Assembly: GCA_965240325.2 (NCBI GenBank)
Contig: OZ251228.1
Span: 2,170,001 to 2,234,000, forward strand
Direction of reading: 5' to 3'
Origin: Rebecca billardiae RCC1528
Taxonomy: Eukaryota; Haptophyta
DNA length: 64,000 nucleotides
Under the pieces are notes generated by a model. It was not told the origin of the DNA, did not search any database, and saw nothing but the letters and a program-made list of their open reading frames with translations. The translations under genes and the position numbers were made by a program. The number at the start of each line of letters is the position of its first letter. The stretch's first letter is position 1. Below, one piece after another: positions 10,920 to 19,725 of this stretch.

Positions 10920-13001
10920 ATGGCCGCCGCCACGAAGCCAGCGGCCAAGACGCCGTGGCTCCACGCGTGGCGTGACCCTGTGGCTGACCTCAAGGCCTAC
11001 TCGCCGTGCATCCGGCTGGTGGACTTGAATGGTGCGCGCGCGAGCGCCGGCCGCGCAACGCGCTTCGCCGAGCCGGCCACATGACCGTTGCGCGCGGCCG
11101 TCCGCACCGTGCGCGCGACGGCGCGCGCGCGCAGGCGACGGCGAGTACAAGCTGATCGTTGCCGACGCGGCGCGCCGCCTCAAGGTGTACCGCAACACCT
11201 CGCTCATCTCGGAGAACGTGCTGCTCGACCAGCCGGTCGCGCTGTGCGTCACGTACAACGAGGCGACCAAGCCGCGCGTGCCGTGCGTCTCGGTCGCGGC
11301 CGGCCCGCACGTGTTCATCTACCGCAGGTTACGGCCGTACTTCAAGTTCACCGTGCCACCGACGCCGCTCGCCGCGGCGGAGGCCGACGTGTGGACGCGG
11401 CTGAGCAGCGGGCACGCGGACATTGGCGGCGCCGTCGAGCAGCTCGTGACGATGCGCGACGCGGGCACCGCGCTCTCGACGCGCTCGGTCGACCTGATCA
11501 ACACGGAGGACGCGGCCGAGCGGCGCGCGCTGGTCGAGACGTGGAAGGGCGCGCCGCTCAACCAGCAGACCGTGATCACCTGCATGGAGGTCGTCAAGAA
11601 GAACATGGACGAAGACGACGCGCTCTCGCAGCTCGTGATCGGCACCGAGTCGGGCGCGGTGCTCATCCTCGACGTGTCCGGCGTGACGATCCTCAACCGC
11701 TTCGTGCTGCCCGCCGCGCCGGTCTTCCTCGCGGTGACCGGGCTGTACGACGTCGAGTACCGCGTCGTCTGCGCCTGCCGCAACGGCTCGGTGTACACGA
11801 TCAAGAACGGCGAGCTCACCGGGATGGTGATCGAGCTCGAGGCGCAGCCGTGCGGGCTGTGCCGGCTCGACAAGTCGATCGTGGTCGCGTGCATGGGCAA
11901 CGTGGTGCACTCGTACCACATCAAGGGGAAGAAGAGCTTCTCGCTGTACATGCCCGCCCCCGTCGCCGCGGTCGAGGTGCTCCAGCTCACGCGCATGCGC
12001 ACGCTGCGCGCGCTGCTCGTCTCGCTGCACAACGGCGAGGTGCGCGTGTACAACGACAAGGACCTGGTGCACACGCTCGCCACCGACGACCCGGTGGTCG
12101 GCATGCGGTTTGGGTCGTACGGCCGCGAGGAGGGCGCGCTCGCGATGGTGGGCAAGGCGGGCACGCTGCTCATCAAGATGCTCCAGCGCTCCGCCTCGCT
12201 CGACTCGGCGAGCGCGCCGCCCGGACCCCCGCCCGAGCAGGACATCCCGCTCGCCATCCCGAAGAAGACCAAGCTGTACGTCGAGCAGACGCAGCGCGAG
12301 CGCGACCAGGCGACGGAGATGCACCGCATCTTCCAGCGCGACCTGTGCAAGCTGCGGCTGAGCACGGCGCGCGCGTACGTCAAGGTGCTCACCGACGGGC
12401 AGGTGCGCGCCGCGCGCCGCGCCACCTCGCGCGCGGTCCCGCGACGGCGCGCGCGGCCCCCCGGGCCTCGCTCACCGCCGCGCGCGCGCCGCGCCGCCCG
12501 GCCCGCGCGCAGGGCCCCCAGTCGTACACGCTCGGCGAGTCCATCCGGCTGACCGCGCAGGTGCAGGGCCTCGGCCCCCTCTTCAAGCTCAAGCTCAACC
12601 TGCAGAACATGGGCACCAAGCCCATCCAGGACCTCGAGATGACCTTTGCCGCCAACCCGATGCTGTACAAGCTCAAGGCGCGCGTGCTGCATGTACGCAC
12701 GCAGCGCAGCGCGGCGCGGCCGCGCGCACGCGCGGCGGCGCGAACCTAGGCGCGCACGCGAGATCGAGCGAGAAGAGGGCGCGCGCGCGCGCGCTGACGC
12801 ACGCCGCGCGCCGTGCCGCGCGCGCAGGTGGGCATGCTCCTGCCGAGCGTCACGTACCGCTGCGAGTGCGAGCTGCAGAGCGTCGACGAGGGCGGCGCGG
12901 CCGACAGCGTGCGCGTGTTCGTGTGCAACCGCACGAGCAAGCTGCCCATCATCTCGGCGGTGGTGGCGATGCCGATCAGCGAAGCAGTCATGCCGGACTG
13001 A
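10920..13001 (+). CDS. BBS1: Bardet-Biedl syndrome 1 protein, BBSome subunit
   Basis: Four exons: 10920-11031, 11135-12402, 12513-12692, 12828-13001. All introns are GT-AG, GC-rich and 103-135 nt long, and phases match across each junction. The product is 577 residues against 593 in human. It begins like BBS1 (WLHAWRDPVADLKAYSPC, LVDLNGDGEYKLIVAD), continues with the beta-propeller strands (VLILDVSGVTILNRF, VHTLATDDPVVGMRFGS), a helical linker, and ends with the conserved Ig/GAE-like domain (VQGLGPLFKLKLNLQNMG, VFVCNRTSKLP, VVAMPISEA). The BBSome moves membrane proteins in and out of cilia with the IFT trains and Arl6, so the organism should be flagellated. The coding call is very secure. Exact splice choices rest on phase and homology. 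Confidence 0.95.
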
Positions 13002-13567
13002 GTGGGCTTGCCCGGCGGACGGCTCGGCGTGGCCGCTCGTGCCGCGCCAACCGCACGGCCGCGCCGGTCGGCGCGAATGCAGAGCCCACGCGGCGGCCGA
13101 GGTCACAATCGTCCTGGCAACACGGGCTGCACGGTCACGGGCGGCGAGCAATCGGGACACTGCCTGGTGCGAGCGCCTGCCTACTGCGGGCTCCTACCTG
13201 CAGCGAGCTCGGAACGGTGCGGGATGCTCTCGTGGCATGGCATGGCCGGCAAGCTCTCAAGTCTTGCGTCGACTCTACTCGCCCTGCGACTCGCGAGCCT
13301 TGCAATCGGTCAAGGCCCGGGTTCACTACCTGCCCAGATCGGGATGAGCAGCTCATCACGTAATAATATCCCGGCGACGAGCTAGACCGGCGGCCGCAGC
13401 GCCGCGCGGCAGCTGCCACGGTCCAGCAGATCGATCTATCTATGCGGGCGCGACTGGGCTTCGCCGCCCCGGCCGCCCGCTTCGCGTTCGCCGGACGTTG
13501 ACGATGCCGATGACAAAGAGTGACGATTAGACGAGTGAGTCTGTCCGGTAACTCGGGTATAAGTGAC

Positions 13568-13574
13568 TCTCTCC

Positions 13575-13620
<46 letters not shown>
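13568..13620. repeat. (CT)n microsatellite
   Basis: More than 20 uninterrupted CT dinucleotides. It is the same repeat type (opposite orientation) as the (GA)n tracts that separate the three tandem units downstream. Confidence 0.95.
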
Positions 13621-13623
<3 letters not shown>

Positions 13624-13840
13624 CATACTGCGACTAACGACACGCCCCGTAAGCCCGCCGCGCCCGGCTCGTCTGAGACGGTCCAGTCACAGACAGACGC
13701 ACACTCATCACACAGTGACTGCTTGAGTTGTCTTGAGTGAGAGCCACTCGTAACTGTGTACATCGTTAGTATCGTAGTCATGATAGAGTCTACGACTGCT
13801 GCTACGGTGAGTGCTACTGCTTCATGTAACTAGCAGCTTC

Positions 13841-13902
13841 AGATATAGATATATATATATACCTATATATATATATCTATATATATATAGATATAGATAT
13901 AT
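13841..13902. repeat. AT/GATA-rich tract at the left edge of tandem unit 1
   Basis: Alternating (TA)n and GATATA-type sequence ending exactly where unit 1 begins (cgccgccgctataacg). The other units have (GA)n at this place. Confidence 0.85.
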
Positions 13903-13954
13903 ATCGCCGCCGCTATAACGCCAGTACATATAGCAGTCGTTATAACGATTAAGG

Positions 13955-15376
13955 TCACCGCCCCCGCCACGGCCACAGCCAACTACCACCAGAAAAGAGC
14001 GCAGCGAGGCCTGATAATGTGGTACTCTGCTGCGCGGTACCAGGGCTTCCCACGGCCGAGGCTGAGCTCCGTGGGCTGTTGATGGGCGCGCGCTGGGCCA
14101 TGCGCATGGGTGCGACGGCAGCTGCCTTCGATGCCGTTGTCGCTTTCGCTGGCTTCGCCACCTTGGCCGCGGGAGCCTCAGCTGGCGTCGCCGCAGCGTC
14201 AGCAGCAGCTCCATCGGCTGCGCGGCGGCAGCCAGCGCGTGCAGAGGCATTGGAGGACTTGCGGTACAGTGCCGCCCACGCCGCGTCCATGTTGCTCCAG
14301 CTGCGCGTGCCAAGCATCGCCTCGCGCACCGCCGCGACCGTCGCCGAGAGCGTCGACGGTGGCGTGCCGAGGAACAGGCGCGAGCGGATGAGAAGCAGCA
14401 TGTCTACGAGGACGGACGGCGGGGCTGCGCTCGGGCGCGGCACGAGCGAGGAAGGGAGGAGCACGTTGAAGCGCTGCTTGAGCCGCGCGATGGTCGGCGA
14501 GCTCGCCGGGAAGTCGTGCGGGTCGTGCGCGAGCACGAGAGGCGTGCTGGGCGGCAGCGCCGCGCGCTCCAGCCACCCCTGCACGTACTCGATGCTCAGC
14601 TGGCACACGTCTGCCGGGCGCCAGATGGGCTCGCGCGTGGGATAGATGAGGTGCGAGACGTCGGCGCTGCCGCACGCCTCGCCGAGCGGGAGGACGAGCC
14701 GCTCGACGCACGCCTTCTCCACCCAGCGCAGGTGCGCGCCCACGTAAGCGGCGCGACCGCCCTGCAGGTGGCGCTCGATGAAGCTGTCCACGGCTGCGCG
14801 CAGCGCGCGCGACGGGCGCAGCAGCAGCTGCGCGCTCAGCGTGCCGAAGAAGAGCTCGGAGGCGGGCGTGCGCGCGTAGAACAGCCGCTTCGTCTCGAGG
14901 CGCGCGATTCGTCGCCCCTCCTTTTCGAGCCGCGCCTCATCGCTCGCGTCGGCGACGCAGAGCCAGCTGTCGAAAGCGCCGCGATAGTCGAGGTGCTCAC
15001 CAAAGTGATGGGTGAAGGCCCTGGGTAGGAGCATGCGCGCGTCCTCGCCCGCGTCGGCTCGTGTGGCCACGAAGGCGGCAAGGCTGCTCAACTCGCTGAG
15101 GAAGTTGTTCAGCCGCCCGTACGCCTCGCGAAAAGTATAGTATGTCGCGTTGCGGCCGCTGCAGCTCACGACCGCCGCTCCGATGGCCGGCGGCTCACCG
15201 AACGGCTGATACCATCCGCGCACGAGCCGCGGCGGATCCCACGCGAAAGGGTGCTCGGGGACCTCAAGCGTCGGCACCACGCCGGGCCTGGCGTCGATGC
15301 TGCGGCTGTCGAGCGCCGTGCCAAGCATCAAGCTCGCCATGGTGACAAGCGCGGCGCGATGAGCAGCGGCAGCCAT
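13955..15376 (-). CDS. O-fucosyltransferase-like protein, copy 1
   Basis: Single exon, 473 residues from ATG at 15376. The N-terminus is hydrophobic (ALVTMASLMLGTALDS), a likely signal peptide or anchor. Three stretches resemble the GDP-fucose protein O-fucosyltransferase fold: AYGRLNNFLSEL at about 85-96 (equivalent to the GGxNNQ entry motif), YVGAHLRWVEKAC at 211-223 (the HxR donor-binding motif, with HLR at 215-217), and DMLLLIRSRLFLGTPPSTLS around 325-344 (the late motif with a conserved S-T and a following arginine). One N-x-S/T site (NAT) lies early. The C-terminal 100 residues are Ala/Pro/Lys-rich and probably disordered, ending in a hydrophobic tail (LAALFSGGSWLWPW). Family assignment is by motif only and the acceptor is unknown. 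Its start codon overlaps that of the EsV-1-7 gene on the other strand. Confidence 0.65.
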   Translation of the reverse strand: MAAAAHRAALVTMASLMLGTALDSRSIDARPGVVPTLEVPEHPFAWDPPRLVRGWYQPFGEPPAIGAAVVSCSGRNATYYTFREAYGRLNNFLSELSSLAAFVATRADAGEDARMLLPRAFTHHFGEHLDYRGAFDSWLCVADASDEARLEKEGRRIARLETKRLFYARTPASELFFGTLSAQLLLRPSRALRAAVDSFIERHLQGGRAAYVGAHLRWVEKACVERLVLPLGEACGSADVSHLIYPTREPIWRPADVCQLSIEYVQGWLERAALPPSTPLVLAHDPHDFPASSPTIARLKQRFNVLLPSSLVPRPSAAPPSVLVDMLLLIRSRLFLGTPPSTLSATVAAVREAMLGTRSWSNMDAAWAALYRKSSNASARAGCRRAADGAAADAAATPAEAPAAKVAKPAKATTASKAAAVAPMRMAQRAPINSPRSSASAVGSPGTAQQSTTLSGLAALFSGGSWLWPWRGR

Positions 15377-16961
15377 GCTGCCTCGCGGACATATCATTAC
15401 AAGGAATCCCAGGCGGCACACCGAAGCCGCAACTGGAGGGCTGCCGTCGTCGATCGGCGACGCGCGCGCCAGCCGGTGCTCCGCGCACAAGCTGGCCGGC
15501 ATGGTCGACGTGAGGAACCCCAAGTGTGATCACGCGGGCTGCACCACGCGGCCTAACTTCGGCATGCCGGGCGACGCGCGCGCCAGCCGATGCGCCACGC
15601 ACAAGCTGGCCGGGATGGTCGACATGAAGAGCCCCAAGTGTGATCACGCGGGCTGCACCACGCGGCCTTTGTTCGGCATGCCGGGCGACTCGCGCGCCAG
15701 CCGGTGCGCTACGCACAAGCTGGCCGGCATGGTCGACGTGAAGAGCCGCAAGTGTGATCACACGGGCTGCACCAAGGGGCCTTCGTACGGCATGCCGGGC
15801 GACGCGCGCGCCAGCCGGTGCGCCACGCACAAGCTGGCCGGCATGGTCAACGTGGTGAGCCCCACGTGCGATCACACCGGCTGCACCAAGGTGCCTTCTT
15901 TCGGCATGCCGGGCGACGCGCGCGCCAGCCGGTGCGCCACGCACAAGCTGGCCGGCATGGTCGACTTGGTGCACCCCAAGTGTGATCACACCGGCTGCAC
16001 CACACGGCCTACCTTCGGCATGCCGGGCAACGCGCGCGCCAGCCGGTGCGCCACGCACAAGCTGGCCGGCATGGTCGATGTGAAGAGCCCCAAGTGTGAT
16101 CACACCGGCTGCACCACACGGCCTACCTTCGGCATGGCGGGCAACGCGCGCGCCAGCCGGTGTGCTACGCACAAGCTGGCCGGCATGGTCGACGTGAGGA
16201 GCCCCAAGTGTGGTCACACCGGCTGCACCAAGGGGCCTTCATTCGGCATGCCGGGCGACGCGCGCGGCAGCCGGTGCGCCACGCACAAGCTGGCCGGCAC
16301 GGTCGACTTGGTGCACCCCAAGTGTGATCACACCGGCTGTACCACACGGCCTACCTTCGGCATGCCGGGCGACGCACGCGCAAGCCGGTGCGCTACGCAC
16401 AAGCTGTCCGGCATGGTCGGCTTGGTGCACCCCAAGTGTCATCACGCGGGCTGCACCAAGGGGCCTGCGTTCGGCATGCCGGGTGACACGCGCGCCAGCC
16501 GGTGCGCTGAACACAAGCTGGCCGGCATGGTTAACACTCGGCTTGCCGTCCCCAAGCGCAGGCTGGAGCATGGCACCGGCGACCAGGGCACGCGCGCAGC
16601 GAAGCGACAGCACAAAACCACAAGCTGCGTTGCCGCTGTTTTGGACGCCGCGCCGCAGCTTTCCCCACCGCCGCCGCTGGTCGCTGTCAGCATCGTCCGC
16701 TGGCGCTCGCCAGATGGCACGATCCGTTCGGTTGACGACGGGGTGGTCAATGATGGTGCCTGGGCCCTGGACGAGCGGCACCTGTCCGCCTTGCCCGGCA
16801 ACGCAGGTGGCGACGCAGTCCGGGCTGCCCATGGCAGCTACGACCAGGGTCTACCAGCACTACCGTCATCATCGATGGCGGCTGGAGCAGCACCGCGGCA
16901 GCAACCACAGGACATACCTGTGGTGATGGCCAGGAGGGTGGTCCGCGACGGTGCAGGCTGA
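15375..16961 (+). CDS. EsV-1-7 repeat protein, copy 1 (9 complete repeats)
   Basis: 528 residues. After a 50-residue leader that already contains the back half of a degenerate repeat, nine perfect 38-residue repeats follow (residues 51-392). Consensus: CDHTGC, then TxxPxFGMPGDARASR, then CATH, then KLAGMVDxxxPK. The spacing is C-x4-C-x16-C-x2-H-x12, the EsV-1-7 motif described for the Ectocarpus virus protein EsV-1-7 and the brown-algal regulator IMMEDIATE UPRIGHT. The Cys3His set is expected to bind zinc (inference). A 130-residue tail follows, with a basic patch (PKRRLEHG, AAKRQH) that could be a nuclear signal, and no known domain. The first ATG is at 15375, inside the start codon of the divergent gene. 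Initiation further in (ATG in LAGMVDV) is possible and is the only option in copies 2 and 3. Molecular role unknown. Confidence 0.82.
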   Translation: MLPRGHIITRNPRRHTEAATGGLPSSIGDARASRCSAHKLAGMVDVRNPKCDHAGCTTRPNFGMPGDARASRCATHKLAGMVDMKSPKCDHAGCTTRPLFGMPGDSRASRCATHKLAGMVDVKSRKCDHTGCTKGPSYGMPGDARASRCATHKLAGMVNVVSPTCDHTGCTKVPSFGMPGDARASRCATHKLAGMVDLVHPKCDHTGCTTRPTFGMPGNARASRCATHKLAGMVDVKSPKCDHTGCTTRPTFGMAGNARASRCATHKLAGMVDVRSPKCGHTGCTKGPSFGMPGDARGSRCATHKLAGTVDLVHPKCDHTGCTTRPTFGMPGDARASRCATHKLSGMVGLVHPKCHHAGCTKGPAFGMPGDTRASRCAEHKLAGMVNTRLAVPKRRLEHGTGDQGTRAAKRQHKTTSCVAAVLDAAPQLSPPPPLVAVSIVRWRSPDGTIRSVDDGVVNDGAWALDERHLSALPGNAGGDAVRAAHGSYDQGLPALPSSSMAAGAAPRQQPQDIPVVMARRVVRDGAG

Positions 16962-16978
16962 TGAAGCCGTAAAGCGTG

Positions 16979-17017
16979 GCTCGTCGTGATGATCTCCCAA
17001 CGATCATCACGACGAGC
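16979..17017 (+). terminator. Perfect 16-bp hairpin after EsV-1-7 gene, copy 1
   Basis: Arms 16979-16994 and 17002-17017 (gctcgtcgtgatgatc and its exact reverse complement) with a 7-nt loop (tcccaac), followed by ttt. It begins 17 bases after the TGA at 16959-16961. Identical hairpins follow the other two copies. The structure is certain. The role (3'-end formation, transcription stop, RNA stability) is inference. Confidence 0.6.
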
Positions 17018-18061
17018 TTTCGTTCGAGCGAGCGCTGGCATCGGGCCGCCGATTCCGAGACGCCACCGGGCACGGCAGAAGTTCTTCACCGCGCTCGACT
17101 TCACGCCCCTGTTCCGCTCATGTCGACCGGCGCCCCTCCACTCACGGCCGGCAGGGGCTGGCCCACCAAGCTGCTCAAGACCTTCATCGTCACTAACTCT
17201 TACTGGGACCTGCCAGCCGCACATCGGCACGCTCTGCAAGCAGCTGGCCTTCCCGGAGGCGTGCGCGATGGCGCAGAAGCACGGGCCCAACACGGTGCAT
17301 CTCGACGTGGACTTACTGCTCGAGCACGGGCCTGACCGCTGACGCGGTAGTCGCGCTGCTCGCGTGCAGCACTGCCTCCAGCCCGGGCGGCTGGCGCTTC
17401 CCCCCGTGCCACCTACGGCACCACCTCTCCGACGCCTGACGCCTGTGCAGAGGCTCGGGCTCTGGCTTCGGTTGACCCCTGCCAGAGACGGGCACTGTGA
17501 GCTCTTTCATGAAGTCACTCGTGAAAACCGCACAGGAGGACCTCAATGGATGCTGCCTAGATGATGACTTCAGAGCGATTATTGGGCCAACAAGCGCAGG
17601 TTTCCTCTATAGTTAAAGTTATTTAGCAGTAGTTCAGACTCTATTTTACTATGTATTTACCCATTTCAGACTCCGGTCAGAATGTCAGAACACGGTCCGG
17701 GAGCGATCCGGATGCACCCGTAGCTATTGGAAATGTGTCACCGGACTGGTTAAATAGCTAGGAGAAATAGTAGAGTCTGAAGTAGTCACAAAGTGAGAGT
17801 TTCACACCCTCCAGGGCACTTGTTGGCCATTCATAGCAACTCTACTTGGGGCCCTGTGGGACACTTCGGGCGTATTCATTCGGCCGCGCAGGAATGCGAA
17901 GATCATTTTCGGTACTGCCCGGTTTCTATGACCGGACTGGCAGGGGTCCACCGGAGCCAGAGCCCAGATCCGATATGTGCTGATGATTCGGATGCTGCGC
18001 GTGACAAAGTGCGCAATTATTCCGCAATAAAATTTACTGTAACAAAGCGCCTCGCCAACTA

Positions 18062-18063
<2 letters not shown>
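17018..18063. other. Downstream part of unit 1, no assigned gene
   Basis: About 1 kb shared by the units. It holds overlapping open frames reaching 17335 and 17342 (one contains KLLKTFIVTNSYWDL, faintly like the TNS motif of HAD-type 5'-nucleotidases; another contains HGPNTVHLDVDLLLEHG), a 35-codon ORF at 17509-17616 (MKSLVKTAQEDLNG...), and an 89-residue frame at 17793-18062. The peptide-like stretches sit in different frames, suggesting a decayed gene or exons. I cannot name it. caataaaatt near 18025 could be a poly(A) signal. Confidence 0.35.

Positions 18064-18128
<65 letters not shown>
18064..18128. repeat. (GA)n tract between units 1 and 2
   Basis: About 65 bp of uninterrupted GA dinucleotides directly joining cgccaactaag (unit 1 end) to accgccgccgctataacg (unit 2 start). 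Confidence 0.97.
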
Positions 18129-18132
<4 letters not shown>

Positions 18133-18177
18133 CCGCCGCTATAACGCCACATATAGCAGTCGTTATAACGATTAAGG

Positions 18178-19596
18178 TCACCGCCCCCGCCACGGCCACA
18201 GCCAACTACCACCAGAAAAGAGCGCAGCGAGGCCTGATGTGGTACTCTGCTGCGCGGTACCAGGGCTTCCCACGGCCGAGGCTGAGCTCCGTGGGCTGTT
18301 GATGGGCGCGCGCTGAGCCATGCGCATGGGTGCGACGGCAGCTGCCTTCGATGCCGTTGTCGCTTTTGCTGGCTTCGCCACCTTGGCCGCTGGAGCCTCA
18401 GCTGGCGTCGCCGCAGCGTCAGCAGCAGCTCCATCGGCTGCGCGGCGGCAGCCAGCGCGTGCAGAGGCATTGGAGGACTTGCGGTACAGTGCCGCCCACG
18501 CCGCGTCCATGTTGCTCCAGCTGCGCGTGCCAAGCATCGCCTCGCGCACCGCCGCGACCGTCGCCGAGAGCGTCGACGGCGGCGTGCCGAGGAACAGGCG
18601 CGAGCGGATGAGAAGCAGCATGTCTACGAGGACGGACGGCGGGGCTGCGCTCGGGCGCGGCACGAGCGAGGAAGGGAGGAGCACGTTGAAGCGCTGCTTG
18701 AGCCGCGCGATGGTCGGCGAGCTCGCCGGGAAGTCGTGCGGGTCGTGCGCGAGCACGAGAGGCGTGCTGGGCGGCAGCGCCGCGCGCTCCAGCCACCCCT
18801 GCACGTACTCGGTGCTCAGCTGGCACACGTCTGCCGGGCGCCAGATGGGCTCGCGCGTGGGATAGATGAGGTGCGAGACGTCGGCGCTGCCGCACGCCTC
18901 GCCGAGCGGGAGGACGAGCCGCTCGACGCACGCCTTCTCCACCCAGCGCAGGTGCGCGCCCACGTAAGCGGCGCGACCGCCCTGCAGGTGGCGCTCGATG
19001 AAGCTGTCCACGGCTGCGCGCAGCGCGCGCGACGGGCGCAGCAGCAGCTGCGCGCTCAGCGTGCCGAAGAAGAGCTCGGAGGCGGGCGTGCGCGCGTAGA
19101 ACAGCCGCTTCGTCTCGAGGCGCGCGATTCGTCGCCCCTCCCTTTCGAGCCGCGCCTCATCGCTCGCGTCGGCGACGCAGAGCCAGCTGTCGAAAGCGCC
19201 GCGATAGTCGAGGTGCTCACCAAAGTGATGGGTGAAGGCCCTGGGCAGGAGCATGCGCGCGTCCTCGCCCGCGTCGGCTCGTGTGGCCACGAAGGCGGCA
19301 AGGCTGCTCAACTCGCTGAGGAAGTTGTTCAGCCGCCCGTACGCCTCGCGAAAAGTATAGTATGTCGCGTTGCGGCCGCTGCAGCTCACGACCGCCGCTC
19401 CGATGGCCGGCGGCTCACCGAACGGCTGATACCATCCGCGCACGAGCCGCGGCGGATCCCACGCGAAAGGGTGCTCGGGGACCTCAAGCGTCGGCACCAC
19501 GCCGGGCCTGGCGTCGATGCTGCGGCTGTCGAGCGCCGTGCCAAGCATCAAGCTCGCCATGGTGACAAGCGCGGCGCGATGAGCAGCGGCAGCCAT
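18178..19596 (-). CDS. O-fucosyltransferase-like protein, copy 2
   Basis: 472 residues from ATG at 19596, the position matching copy 1. The frame stays open much further upstream (to 20328) only because the antisense of the EsV-1-7 repeats has no stop, so I reject that extension. Differences from copy 1 are few: R for K in the EREGRR stretch, T for I in LSTEY, one residue less near the C-terminus (STTSG). All three fold motifs (AYGRLNN, GAHLRWVEKAC, GTPPSTLSATV) are intact, so the copy looks functional and recent. Function as for copy 1, by motif only. Confidence 0.63.
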   Translation of the reverse strand: MAAAAHRAALVTMASLMLGTALDSRSIDARPGVVPTLEVPEHPFAWDPPRLVRGWYQPFGEPPAIGAAVVSCSGRNATYYTFREAYGRLNNFLSELSSLAAFVATRADAGEDARMLLPRAFTHHFGEHLDYRGAFDSWLCVADASDEARLEREGRRIARLETKRLFYARTPASELFFGTLSAQLLLRPSRALRAAVDSFIERHLQGGRAAYVGAHLRWVEKACVERLVLPLGEACGSADVSHLIYPTREPIWRPADVCQLSTEYVQGWLERAALPPSTPLVLAHDPHDFPASSPTIARLKQRFNVLLPSSLVPRPSAAPPSVLVDMLLLIRSRLFLGTPPSTLSATVAAVREAMLGTRSWSNMDAAWAALYRKSSNASARAGCRRAADGAAADAAATPAEAPAAKVAKPAKATTASKAAAVAPMRMAQRAPINSPRSSASAVGSPGTAQQSTTSGLAALFSGGSWLWPWRGR

Positions 19597-19725
19597 GCTG
19601 CCTCGCGGACATAAAGTAATCCTCAATCCGCCCAGGCGCGCGGCACACCGAAGCCGCAACTGGGGCTGCCGTCGTCGATCGGCGACGCGCGCGCCAGCCG
19701 GTGCTCCGCGCACAAGCTGGCCGGG

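Larger units (their letters stand above)
13002..13902. other. Intergenic interval with microsatellites
   Basis: No gene seen between BBS1 and the first repeat unit. It contains a (CT)n run at 13568-13620 and an alternating AT/GATA run at 13841-13902 which abuts the first tandem unit. Confidence 0.7.
13903..18128. repeat. Tandem unit 1: O-fucosyltransferase-like / EsV-1-7 module
   Basis: First of three direct copies. It starts at cgccgccgctataacgcc and ends in the (GA)n tract 18064-18128. Contents: minus-strand O-fucosyltransferase-like gene, plus-strand EsV-1-7 repeat gene, hairpin, about 1 kb of non-assigned sequence ending in cctcgccaactaagg. Copies 1 and 2 differ by scattered single-base changes, one whole 114-bp repeat, and small indels at the junction between the two genes. 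Confidence 0.95.

Noticed and set aside
15525-16550. Regular 114-bp repeats as a CRISPR-like array
   Set aside because: The repeats are contiguous without spacers and are in-frame coding for a 38-residue zinc-type motif.
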